Source of the DNA: Actinobacteria bacterium UBA6100
Lineage (GTDB): Bacteria > Actinomycetota > Coriobacteriia > Anaerosomatales > Anaerosomataceae
Length of the DNA: 32,519 nucleotides
Assembly (NCBI GenBank): GCA_002423585.1
Contig: DIWS01000011.1
Span: 24,879 to 57,397 of the forward strand
Reading direction: 5' to 3'
A program made the translations under genes and the position numbers. Under the pieces are notes generated by a model. It saw only the letters and a list, made by a program, of their open reading frames with translations, did no database searches and was not told where the DNA came from. Shown piece by piece: positions 1 to 6,893 of the stretch (its first letter is position 1; the number at the start of each line of letters is the position of its first letter).

Positions 1-209
1 CCGATGTCGCCGCCGGGGAAGAACAGCGGTGTCACGGTGTAGGTGTCGGTGGAGAACGCCAGGCGGCTGCCGGGGAAGGGGAGCGCGGCGGCGTCGTCCA
101 TGCGGCGCAGCACGTCGTCACCGAACTCGGCCACGAAGAGCTCCTCGATGAGCTCCTTCATCATCGTGCCGCCGCTGCCGTGCGCGAGCAGGATGCGATC
201 GGAGCGCAT
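1..209 (-). CDS. hypE: HypE, hydrogenase maturation factor, N-terminal part (cut by window edge)
   Basis: Only the first 69 or so residues lie in the window; the rest runs off the left edge. The visible protein starts MRSDRILLAHGSGGTMM and continues through DDAA and FSTDTYTVTPLFFPGGDIG, the N-terminal signature of HypE. HypE is a PurM-like ATP-dependent dehydratase that converts the HypF-delivered carbamoyl group on its C-terminal cysteine into the thiocyanate that supplies the CN ligands of the [NiFe] centre. The ATG is 3 bases after the hypD stop, so hypC, hypD and hypE form one operon. The C-terminal cysteine motif cannot be checked here. Confidence 0.93.
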   Translation of the reverse strand, partial: MRSDRILLAHGSGGTMMKELIEELFVAEFGDDVLRRMDDAAALPFPGSRLAFSTDTYTVTPLFFPGGDI

Positions 210-212
210 GGT

Positions 213-1310
213 CTATGCCTTCCCGTAGTCGGTGTACCGGTAGTACGCAGCGCAGCTGCCCTCGCTCGACACCATGCACGGGCCGATGGGGTGCTCGGGC
301 GTACATGCCCGGCCGAAGAGCTTGCAGTCGAAGGGGAGCACCACGCCGCGCAGCACGTCGCCGCACTGGCAGCCCTTGATCTCGCGCGGCTCCGGCGGCG
401 TGCACGGCACGCGCACGCGGGCGTCATACTGCGCGAACTCGGATCTGAGCGCCAGCCCGGTGCCCGGGATCACGCCGATCCCGCGCCACTCGGCGTCGAC
501 CGGCTCGAACGCCGCCTCGATGGCCGCCACCGCCGTGGGATTGCCCTCGGCGTGGACGCCGCGGCCGTAGGCGATCTCCACCTCGGCGCGGCCCTCGGCC
601 AGCTGCTTGCTGAGCATCCAGACGCCCTGCAGCACGTCCACCGGTTCGAAGCCGGTGATCACGCTCGGCACTCCGTACTCGCGTGCGAGGAACTCGTAGG
701 GAGCGGTGCCGATGATCGTGGAGACGTGGCCGGGCAGGATGAAGCCGGTGATCTGAACCTCGGGGTCGTTCACGAGCGCGCGGAGCGCCTCCGGGACCGT
801 TTTGTGCAGCGAGAGCGCCGACCAGTTGGGCAGGCCGCGCCGCGCCGCTTCACGGATGGTGAGCGCCACCGTGGGCGCGGTGGTCTCGAAGCCCACGCCG
901 AGGAATACGACGTGCTTCTCGGGCTCGTTCTCAGCGATCGTGAGCGAGTCGAGCGGAGAGTAGACGATGCGCACGTCGCGGCCGTCGGCCTTCTCGCCCG
1001 AGAGCGAGGAGTAGGAGCCGGGCACCTTCATCATGTCGCCGAACGTGGTGAGCACCACACCGGGCTGACGCGCGATCTCGATCGCCAGGTCGATGTCGGG
1101 GTTGGCGGTGACGCAGACCGGGCAGCCGGGCCCCGACAGGAGTGTGATCGTCTCGGGCATCAGGCCGCGCAGGCCGTGCTTGGCGATGGACATCGTGTGC
1201 GTGCCGCAGACCTCCATCAGCTTGGCGGGCACGGTCGCGGTCTCGTGGATGGCGTCCACGAGCCGCCGCGCGACGTCTGGGTCGCGGAAGCCGTTGAGGA
1301 TATCGTTCAC
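213..1310 (-). CDS. hypD: HypD, [NiFe]-hydrogenase iron-centre assembly scaffold
   Basis: This 365-residue protein has the expected HypD length. It carries CGTHT (Cys35), GPGCPVC (Cys63, Cys66) and a C-terminal cysteine-rich region (GCQCGDVLRG, CKLFGRACTPEHPIGPC) that binds the [4Fe-4S] cluster in this family. HypD works with HypC as the scaffold on which Fe(CN)2CO is assembled before transfer to the large hydrogenase subunit; it acts in the cytoplasm. The start is GTG at 1308-1310 and overlaps the hypC stop by 4 bases, which indicates translational coupling. No hydrogenase structural gene is in the window. No defect was seen. Confidence 0.96.
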   Translation of the reverse strand: MNDILNGFRDPDVARRLVDAIHETATVPAKLMEVCGTHTMSIAKHGLRGLMPETITLLSGPGCPVCVTANPDIDLAIEIARQPGVVLTTFGDMMKVPGSYSSLSGEKADGRDVRIVYSPLDSLTIAENEPEKHVVFLGVGFETTAPTVALTIREAARRGLPNWSALSLHKTVPEALRALVNDPEVQITGFILPGHVSTIIGTAPYEFLAREYGVPSVITGFEPVDVLQGVWMLSKQLAEGRAEVEIAYGRGVHAEGNPTAVAAIEAAFEPVDAEWRGIGVIPGTGLALRSEFAQYDARVRVPCTPPEPREIKGCQCGDVLRGVVLPFDCKLFGRACTPEHPIGPCMVSSEGSCAAYYRYTDYGKA

Positions 1311-1588
1311 GAGGCGGTGGTCCCTGCCGCGGCCTCTTCGTCGGCTTCGGCGGCGAGCTCGTCAGCGGTACGGATACCCATCTGGCGCAGCATCGCGAGG
1401 CTCTCCTGCGCGAACTCCTCGTCGACCACCTCGATCGCGAAGCCCGCGTGCACGAGCACGTGGTCGCCCACCGTGGCGTCGGGAGTCATCATCAGGCTGA
1501 TGAAGCGCTTCACGCCGAGGATGTCGACCTCGGCCATGGAATTGTCGTTGGGCTCGCTGACGATCTTTGCGGGGATCGCGAGGCACAT
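1307..1588 (-). CDS. hypC: HypC/HybG-family hydrogenase maturation chaperone
   Basis: The protein is 93 residues from the ATG at 1586-1588, beginning MCLAIPAKIV. HypC needs Cys2 at the mature N-terminus to hold the iron complex and the large-subunit precursor, so this start is strongly preferred to the upstream in-frame codon at 1642. An AGGAGGT ribosome site sits just upstream of it. The body has the family pattern of hydrophobic strands with GDHVLVHAGFAIEVVDEEFA. The acidic, alanine-rich C-terminal tail (about 20 residues) is longer than in many HypC proteins. It is the first gene of the hypCDE operon. Confidence 0.95.
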   Translation of the reverse strand: MCLAIPAKIVSEPNDNSMAEVDILGVKRFISLMMTPDATVGDHVLVHAGFAIEVVDEEFAQESLAMLRQMGIRTADELAAEADEEAAAGTTAS

Positions 1589-1640
1589 GTGCGGGACCTC
1601 CTGGTGTGGGCTTCCGAACGGCCTTGGGCGGCACCTGTCC

Positions 1641-1646
1641 ACTATA
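1641..1646 (-). promoter_or_regulatory. Possible -10 element for hypCDE
   Basis: On the minus strand TATAGT lies about 53 bases upstream of the hypC ATG, in the only non-coding gap (1589-1674) before the operon. I see no good -35 hexamer at the usual spacing, so the promoter is tentative. Confidence 0.3.
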
Positions 1647-1674
1647 GCGGGAGGGGGCTTCGTTGCCGAGTGGG

Positions 1675-2061
1675 CTACGTGGCCTCCCGCACGCGCACGA
1701 TCCGGATCCCGCCGTACTCGCCCAGGCAGAGTAGGTCCTCATCGCCGGTAACGATCAGCTCCACACCACCGGCCGACGCGCACTCGAGCACGCGGTCATC
1801 GGCAGGATCCCGGCACACGACCAGCCGCTCGCCAGGCTCTACGATCTCCGCTATGCGGATGAGCTGGTCGATCGCCGCGCGGATGTTCGTGTCGTCCATG
1901 CCGAGCACCGAGTCGAGCGTGCGCGCCAACTAGGCGAGAAGTGCGGGTGAGGTCACGAGCTGGTGCTTGCCGTCGATCACCGCGTCGAGCAGCGCGCGCG
2001 GCCGGCCGCCGAAGCCGTAGGCTGATATGAGGACGTTAGTGTCGAGGAGGATACGCGACAC
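1675..2061 (-). pseudogene. PIN-domain (VapC-like) toxin interrupted by an in-frame TAG
   Basis: Reading from the GTG at 2059-2061 gives VSRILLDTNVLISAYGFGG, a clear PIN-domain start with the first catalytic Asp (LLDTNVL). The frame continues through a helix ending SPALLA, meets TAG at 1930-1932, and resumes LARTLDSVLGM through CRDPADDRVLECA and LIVTGDEDLL, which carry the later acidic residues of the PIN active site. Family members usually have Glu after 'LL', and one base change (GAG to TAG) would explain the stop. The gene overlaps its RHH antitoxin by 26 bases, a normal toxin-antitoxin arrangement. It is probably an inactivated toxin; readthrough or a sequence error cannot be excluded. 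The downstream part alone (from TTG 1929) lacks the first catalytic Asp. Confidence 0.85.
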
Positions 2062-2305
2062 CGCGGATCTCCTTGATGCGGCGGATCACGTCCTCCTCGG
2101 TGGACAGCCCTTGTTCCTCAGCCTTGGCCCGACCGTACGAGGAGAGCTCTTCCAGTACGCGATGTTCGCGCTCGCGCTCGTACGTGCGCACCATCGCGCG
2201 GAAGAGGTCGCTCTTGGTGCGGCCTTCCTCTACGGCCCAGCGGGAGATCTTCTCCTCGATCTCGGGTAGGACAGAAAACCCTATGGTCACAGCCTTCCTC
2301 GCCAT
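2036..2305 (-). CDS. Ribbon-helix-helix antitoxin
   Basis: This 89-residue protein begins MARKAVTIGFSVLPEIEEKI and continues SRWAVEEGRTKSDLFRAMV. A short basic beta strand followed by two helices is the RHH (CopG/MetJ-like) DNA-binding fold, and the charged C-terminal helix (EREREHRVLEEL) would be the toxin-binding part. The ATG at 2303-2305 has a GAGGAG ribosome site. It lies upstream of and overlaps the broken PIN toxin, and such antitoxins repress their own operon. The palindrome at 2324-2346 directly upstream is the likely operator. The antitoxin frame is intact although its partner is broken. Confidence 0.85.
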   Translation of the reverse strand: MARKAVTIGFSVLPEIEEKISRWAVEEGRTKSDLFRAMVRTYEREREHRVLEELSSYGRAKAEEQGLSTEEDVIRRIKEIRGVAYPPRH

Positions 2306-2323
2306 CTGGGAGACTCCTCGGAA

Positions 2324-2346
2324 CGGTTTAAGACGGTCTAAAACCG
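2324..2346 (-). promoter_or_regulatory. Near-perfect palindrome, likely RHH operator
   Basis: The 23-base segment has arms CGGTTTaAGAC and GTCTaAAACCG around a central G, with one mismatched pair. It lies 18 bases upstream of the antitoxin ATG, where autoregulatory RHH antitoxins bind. The binding role is inferred from position. Confidence 0.6.
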
Positions 2347-2429
2347 ATACTACGGCGTCTTCGGCGTGAGAGCAACCCGAGCAGGGTGCGTTGCGCGGAT
2401 GATTCTCATGCCTGAAGGCTTGCGGGGAG

Positions 2430-2458
2430 TTGACATCTACATCGTCGCACGATATAAC
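2430..2458 (+). promoter_or_regulatory. Sigma-70-type promoter for padR
   Basis: TTGACA at 2430-2435 and TATAAC at 2453-2458 are separated by exactly 17 bases. Transcription would start near 2465, about 60 bases upstream of the padR ATG. Confidence 0.75.
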
Positions 2459-2468
2459 GTGCGTAGTA

Positions 2469-2489
2469 GTATCGCGATACGATGTATCG
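2469..2489 (+). promoter_or_regulatory. Overlapping palindromes, candidate PadR operator
   Basis: GTATCGCGATAC (2469-2480) is a perfect 12-base palindrome. It overlaps CGATACgATGTATCG (2475-2489), an inverted repeat with 6-base arms. Both sit just after the predicted transcription start of padR, a good place for autorepression. PadR binding is inferred. Confidence 0.5.
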
Positions 2490-2524
2490 TAAGCCGACTA
2501 TCTGAGGGGGGGGGGAACAGCACC

Positions 2525-2854
2525 ATGGCTTCTGAATCCAGGAGCGGCCCGCTGACCGAGACCGTCTACTACATTCTTCTCGGTCTCCACACACCACGGC
2601 ACGGCTACGGCGTCATGCAGCTCGTTGATGAGATCACCGGCGGTCGGGTCAACCTCGGCCCCGGCACCCTGTACGGTGCGCTCAACGCGCTGACGGAGAA
2701 GGGCTGGATCACTCCGGTGGGGGGCGCCGGGGGGGACCGGAAAAAGGAGTACGTCATCACCGACGCCGGGCGCAGCGCGGTTCGTGAGGAGTTGGAGCGA
2801 CTCGAGGAGCTCTTGCAGAACGGCCGGCAGATCACCGGGGGGGGATCGCGATGA
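2525..2854 (+). CDS. PadR-family transcriptional regulator
   Basis: The 109-residue protein has the PadR winged-helix pattern: LTETVYYILLGLHTPRHGYGVMQLVDE, then GPGTLYGALNALTEKGWI, then KKEYVITDAGR. PadR proteins are dimeric repressors, often of membrane or efflux genes. The chosen ATG follows a run of ten G (2506-2515) that must serve as the ribosome site, and the promoter lies upstream. The longer reading from 2366 would pass through the promoter and has no family similarity. The stop overlaps the next start as ATGA, coupling it to a DUF2812 membrane protein, a pairing seen widely in bacteria. G runs also occur inside the gene. Confidence 0.92.
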   Translation: MASESRSGPLTETVYYILLGLHTPRHGYGVMQLVDEITGGRVNLGPGTLYGALNALTEKGWITPVGGAGGDRKKEYVITDAGRSAVREELERLEELLQNGRQITGGGSR

Positions 2855-3384
2855 AGCGCACGATCGTGCTCAGGGGCTACACCGACTTCGACAAGGAGGA
2901 GCGCTGGCTGAACGAGATGGCCGCGAAGGGACTCGCCTGTGTCGGCTGGTATCCCTACATCTACGTGTTCGAGCGTGCGGAGCCGGGTGCCTGGACGTAT
3001 CGAAGCGGGGTACTCCCTGCCTCAGACAGCCGCCAGTACCTCGCTTTCATGGCCGAGGCCGGCGTTGAGACCGTGGCTGCGTTCAACCGGGCCGCCATCT
3101 TCCGCAAGCCGACGGCCAAAGGACCGTTCGAGCTGTTCTCCGACACCGAGTCGCGCATCGCGCACTACCAGAGCATTCGCACGCGGTGGTTGTGGGTTCT
3201 GCTTCTGCTGGTGGTGCCGGGCGCGGTCCTCGACACCGCCTTCGTCATGAGCGGCTGGTCGACCTCCGACATGCTGCCCCTGCTGCTCGTGCAGCTAGCG
3301 TTCATCTGCGTGGTGCCGCTTCAGATGCTGCGGGCGACCAAGTCAATCCGCTCGCTCGAGGCCGAGCGGCTGATAACCGAGTGA
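2851..3384 (+). CDS. DUF2812 membrane protein, PadR partner
   Basis: The protein is 177 residues. It begins MKRTIVLRGYTDFDKEERWLNEMAAKGLACVGW, the DUF2812 signature of an N-terminal soluble domain with the 'EE.WLNEMA.KG' motif. Two hydrophobic segments follow (about residues 112-130 and 141-160), then a short basic and acidic tail. DUF2812 proteins are commonly encoded directly after a PadR repressor, as here with a 4-base overlap, and are thought to work with it in sensing or transport control. The biochemical role is unknown. It is complete, with no sign of disruption. Confidence 0.85.
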   Translation: MKRTIVLRGYTDFDKEERWLNEMAAKGLACVGWYPYIYVFERAEPGAWTYRSGVLPASDSRQYLAFMAEAGVETVAAFNRAAIFRKPTAKGPFELFSDTESRIAHYQSIRTRWLWVLLLLVVPGAVLDTAFVMSGWSTSDMLPLLLVQLAFICVVPLQMLRATKSIRSLEAERLITE

Positions 3385-3411
3385 CCCTCCCTCGCTGATC
3401 GGTCGAGACGA

Positions 3412-3455
3412 AGTACAACACTATCGTTGTAACAACAACGATAGTGTTGTACTGT
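3412..3455 (+). promoter_or_regulatory. Perfect 19-bp inverted repeat operator overlapping a leaderless promoter
   Basis: AGTACAACACTATCGTTGT (3412-3430) is repeated exactly in reverse complement at 3435-3453, with a 4-base AACA centre. TTGTAA (3427-3432) and TACTGT (3450-3455) are 17 bases apart and would act as -35 and -10. The -10 ends 6 bases before the ATG at 3462, the spacing of leaderless actinobacterial genes, and no SD sequence is present. A dimer on this repeat would block the promoter. The XRE domain encoded next is the natural candidate. Confidence 0.75.
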
Positions 3456-3461
3456 CTGGCT

Positions 3462-4049
3462 ATGACATCACTCATCGACATCGGACAGCAGCTCGTGCAT
3501 GCGCGCATCGTGCGCGGCCTCTCTCAGCGCGAACTGGCCGAGCGCGTGGGCGTGCACCAGCAGCAGATCGCCCGCTGGGAGAAGGAACGGTACGCGGGTG
3601 CCTCGCTCGCGCGGGTCTCGCGAGTGGCCGATGCGCTCGGCGTGGGCGCTGGTGCGGGGGAGCTCCCGGGCCAGCAGCCGCTGCTCGCCGCCGAGGCGCC
3701 GACGGCGTACGGCGCCGCAGTGCTCGACCGGCCGGCGGCGGTGGCGCCAGTACGCGATCTTGGCGAGGTCATCGCGCGCATCCGCACGCACGCAGACGAG
3801 CTTCACGAGCGCTTTGGCGTCACGAGCATCGATGTGTTCGGGTCGTTCGCGCGGGGCGAGCAGACGCCGGAGAGCGACGTGGATCTGATCGTGGAGCTGG
3901 CCGAGCCCACGATGGAGACCGTGCTCGGGTCGCAGGAACGACTGACGGAGATTCTCGGCAGGAAGGCAGACGCGGGGAGCTTCGTCACCCTGCGTCCACG
4001 CGTTCAGCCGTACGTATCACGGGAGAGGGTGGGAATTTGGCGTGCGTGA
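3462..4049 (+). CDS. XRE-nucleotidyltransferase fusion, MntA-type antitoxin
   Basis: The 195-residue protein has two domains. Residues 1-62 form an XRE helix-turn-helix (RGLSQRELAERVGVHQQQIARWE). Residues 100-195 form a minimal nucleotidyltransferase with GSFARGEQTPESDVDLIVEL, the GSx10DxD motif (G127, S128, D139, D141). In MntA/HepT systems this enzyme adds AMP units to a tyrosine of the HepT toxin and silences it. Fusion to a DNA-binding domain would join antitoxin and autorepressor in one chain. The ATG at 3462 is chosen because it matches the leaderless promoter and the start of the HTH domain; a GTG at 3444 would lie inside the operator. The next gene overlaps by 8 bases. Confidence 0.88.
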   Translation: MTSLIDIGQQLVHARIVRGLSQRELAERVGVHQQQIARWEKERYAGASLARVSRVADALGVGAGAGELPGQQPLLAAEAPTAYGAAVLDRPAAVAPVRDLGEVIARIRTHADELHERFGVTSIDVFGSFARGEQTPESDVDLIVELAEPTMETVLGSQERLTEILGRKADAGSFVTLRPRVQPYVSRERVGIWRA

Positions 4050-4401
4050 TCCGGGTGTGTACCTCGAGGATATGATCGGCGCCTGTGAACAGATCATGAT
4101 GTTCTCCCGTGGTGTCAGCGATGAGGCACTTGTGGCTGAGAGCACGACAACGCGGGGCGCTGTCCTGTATCAGTCCATGATTCTCGGTGAGGCTGCCAAC
4201 GACGTGCCTGATGGGTGGAAGGAGCGATATCGGGATGTCGACTGGGCGCGCATCGTCGGCATGCGCAACGTCGTCGCGCATTACTACTTCGGACTGGTGG
4301 ATCAGATGGTGATCGAGACCGTGCGCACGGATGTGCCCGCGCTGTTGCCGCGACTGCGCGAGATGTTGGCGGCGATCGATCGGGAGTGCCCGCGGCTGTA
4401 G
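4042..4401 (+). CDS. HepT-like HEPN toxin
   Basis: This 119-residue all-alpha protein contains MRNVVAHYYFG, the HEPN motif RX4HXY (R75, H80, Y82). In HepT toxins R and H form the RNase site and the tyrosine is the AMPylation target of MntA. Other family features are the N-terminal YLEDMIGACEQI helix and the SMILGEAAN segment. It starts with GTG at 4042, inside the end of the nucleotidyltransferase gene, so the two are translationally coupled. Together they form a complete, apparently intact toxin-antitoxin module. Targets (mRNA or tRNA) cannot be told from sequence. Confidence 0.9.
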   Translation: MRDPGVYLEDMIGACEQIMMFSRGVSDEALVAESTTTRGAVLYQSMILGEAANDVPDGWKERYRDVDWARIVGMRNVVAHYYFGLVDQMVIETVRTDVPALLPRLREMLAAIDRECPRL

Positions 4402-4405
4402 CGGG

Positions 4406-6889
4406 TCACAACTCGTGCCGGCGCGCCCAGGCCACCACGGCCTGGCCGAAGGCGACGCCGCCGTCGTTTGCGGGCAGGCGCAGGTGGGTGAGAGGGGTCA
4501 GTCCGACGCGATCGAGTCCGCGGACAGCGCCGCTCACCACGAGTCGGTTCATGAACACCCCGCCCGCGAGCGCCACGTGCGTGAGGCCGAGTGCCGGCGC
4601 GATCCGCGCGCACACGTCCACCACCACCGTGATGACGGCACGGTGGAAGCGCATCGAGATCACAGGCACCCCGACGCCCGCCGCAACGTCATCGAGGGCC
4701 GCCGCAAGCACCGGCGCGCAGTCGACCACCATCGCGCCGCCCTCTCCCTCGGCCATACCGAACGCGTAGGCGCCTTCGGCGGACGGATCCGCAAGCGCCT
4801 CGAGCTCGATGGCGGCCTGGCCCTCGTAGAGGGCGTCGTCACGCACACCCGCAAGTGCGGCCACCGCGTCGAAGAGGCGGCCCATGGAGCTCGTGCGCGG
4901 CGTGTTGAGGCCGTGCGCGATCATGGCGAGGAGCGTGCGCTCCTCGTTCTCGGCCAGCCGCGATCGCAGCGCCGCAGCGCCCGGGTGGTCGAGCAGCTCG
5001 CACTCGACAAGCGCGCCGAGCGCCATGCGTGCCGGTCGCCGGATGGCCGCCGCACCGCCGGGCATCGGCAGCGTGCGCAGGTGCGCCACACGATCGAAGC
5101 GTGCGAGGTCTGCCGCGAGCCACTCGCCGCCCCAGATGGTGCCATCACTCCCGTAGCCCGTGCCGTCGAGCGCCACGCCGAGCGCACGGCCCTCGAGGCC
5201 GTGCTCGGCGAGAACGCTCGCGATGTGCGCGTGGTGGTGCTGCACGCCGATGGTGGGCAGGCCGAGGGCGAGCGCATGCTTGGTGGAGAGGTATTCGGGG
5301 TGCAGGTCGTACGCCACGATCTCCGGCCGCACCCGGAAGAGCCGCTCGTAGAGTGCGATCGTGCGCTCGTAGCTTTCGAGCGTCTCGGCGTTCTCCATGT
5401 CGCCGATGTGCTGGGAGACGAACGCGTGCTCGCCGGTCAGCAGGCAGAAGGTGTTCTTCTGCTCTGGCCCACAGGCGAGGATGTCCACATCGCTTGCGTG
5501 CGGTGCCGCGAGCGGGAACGGCGCGTAGCCGCGCGCACGCCTGAAGTATTCGGTCCCGACGCCGGGCGTGTGCCGCAGCACCGAGTCGTCGTAGCGCGAG
5601 TAGATGTCGCGGTCGTGCGTGAGAAGTGCGTCGGCGATATCGCCGAGCCGCAGCAGCGCCTCGGCGTTGCCCGTGGCGATGGGCTCGTCGCTGCGGTTGC
5701 CCGAGGTCATCACGAGCGGTCCGCCGAACGTGTCGAGCAGCAGGTGGTGCAGCGGCGTGTACGGCAGCATCACGCCGAGCTCGCGCAGGCCGGGAGCGAG
5801 TGAGGGGGCCAGGCGTGCGCCGGCATCCTCGCGCAGCCGCATCAGTACGATCGGCGCGCTCGGGCCGGCGAGGAGCGCCTCCTCTTCGGCAGAGACCTCG
5901 CAGTACTCGCGTGCAGCCTGAAGCGACGGCGCCATCACCGCGAGCGGTTTGCCCCACCGGTGCTTGCGCTGACGCAACCGCACCACTGCGGCCTCATCGC
6001 TCGCGTCGCACGCCAGCTGGAATCCGCCCAGCCCCTTCACCGCGACGATGGCGCCCGAGCCGAGCAGCGCTGCCGCCTCGGCGACGATCACCGCCGCCCG
6101 CGCGCGCTCGGCATCGGGGTCCCGATGGGGCCTCGGCACTTGCTCTTTCTGCAAATCCCACTCGATATCGGTGTGCGGGAGGCGCGAGGTGGGGGTAGCC
6201 GGCGCAGTTCCGCAGGCGGGGGAGGCGTCGGGTGCGCCGGTGGCGCGCCCGACAGCCGAGGGCACCCGCCGAGGACTGTCTGAGCACGGCACCTCCACCT
6301 CGCGCCCGCCCGTCGCGACGATGTTGAGGTACAGCCTCGGCCCGCACCGGAAGCACGCGTTCGGCTGTGCATGGAAGCGGCGATTCGCGGGGTCCGCGTA
6401 CTCGGCGGCGCACTCGTCGCAGAGCGGGAAGTCGCGCATCGTCGTGAGGGGGCGGTCGTACGGCACGTCCTCGATGATCGTGAAGCGCGGGCCGCAGTTG
6501 GTGCAGTTGGTGAACGGGTAGCCATGCCGACGGTCGCCCGGGTCGCGCAGCTCGGCGGCGCACGCGTCGCAGGTGGCGATGTCGGGGGAGACGAGGGTCA
6601 TGGCCCCGGGCAGCGCCTCGGAGGGCACGATCACGAACCCCTCGTGGCCCTCGGCGTCGACCTCTTCGGCGATCACGTCGGTCACGACCGCCATGGGCGG
6701 CGCCTCGTCGCGGATCGCGAGCACGAACGCCTCCACGGCCGCGTCATCACCTTCGGCGAGAGCGAAGACCCCGTCCGAGGTGTTCTTCACCCAGCCACGG
6801 ATGCCGAGTCGCAGTGCGAGGTTGTAGACGAAGGGTCGGAAGCCCACGCCCTGGACGACGCCCGTGACGTGCAAGGAGACGGCGCGCAC
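4406..6889 (-). CDS. hypF: HypF carbamoyltransferase
   Basis: The protein is 827 residues with all HypF domains in order. The acylphosphatase domain spans residues 1-90 (VVQGVGFRPF, Arg18). Paired zinc fingers follow with C107/C110/C129/C132 and C157/C160/C179/C182. A YrdC-like domain comes next (IVAVKGLGGFQLACDA), then a Kae1-like domain with GVQHHHAHIA and DGTGYGSDG. HypF makes carbamoyl-adenylate from carbamoyl phosphate and passes the carbamoyl group to HypE for CN synthesis. The start is GTG at 6887-6889. Residues about 193-262, between the zinc fingers and YrdC, are an unusual Pro/Ala/Arg/Ser-rich insertion, which accounts for the extra length over a typical 750-770. It lies apart from hypCDE, downstream of the nickel transporter. 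Confidence 0.95.
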   Translation of the reverse strand: MRAVSLHVTGVVQGVGFRPFVYNLALRLGIRGWVKNTSDGVFALAEGDDAAVEAFVLAIRDEAPPMAVVTDVIAEEVDAEGHEGFVIVPSEALPGAMTLVSPDIATCDACAAELRDPGDRRHGYPFTNCTNCGPRFTIIEDVPYDRPLTTMRDFPLCDECAAEYADPANRRFHAQPNACFRCGPRLYLNIVATGGREVEVPCSDSPRRVPSAVGRATGAPDASPACGTAPATPTSRLPHTDIEWDLQKEQVPRPHRDPDAERARAAVIVAEAAALLGSGAIVAVKGLGGFQLACDASDEAAVVRLRQRKHRWGKPLAVMAPSLQAAREYCEVSAEEEALLAGPSAPIVLMRLREDAGARLAPSLAPGLRELGVMLPYTPLHHLLLDTFGGPLVMTSGNRSDEPIATGNAEALLRLGDIADALLTHDRDIYSRYDDSVLRHTPGVGTEYFRRARGYAPFPLAAPHASDVDILACGPEQKNTFCLLTGEHAFVSQHIGDMENAETLESYERTIALYERLFRVRPEIVAYDLHPEYLSTKHALALGLPTIGVQHHHAHIASVLAEHGLEGRALGVALDGTGYGSDGTIWGGEWLAADLARFDRVAHLRTLPMPGGAAAIRRPARMALGALVECELLDHPGAAALRSRLAENEERTLLAMIAHGLNTPRTSSMGRLFDAVAALAGVRDDALYEGQAAIELEALADPSAEGAYAFGMAEGEGGAMVVDCAPVLAAALDDVAAGVGVPVISMRFHRAVITVVVDVCARIAPALGLTHVALAGGVFMNRLVVSGAVRGLDRVGLTPLTHLRLPANDGGVAFGQAVVAWARRHEL

Positions 6890-6893
6890 GCGT

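Noticed and set aside
180..1751. Long open readings on the opposite strand of hypC/hypD (also 4331-5803 and 16134-18095 opposite hypF and lon)
   Set aside because: They are antisense to well-recognised genes, have low-complexity Arg/Ala/His-rich translations and no family similarity; long spurious frames are expected in high-GC sequence.
2366..2524. A longer PadR starting at 2366
   Set aside because: It would run through the TTGACA-17-TATAAC promoter and the G tract, and the extra 53 residues match no PadR.
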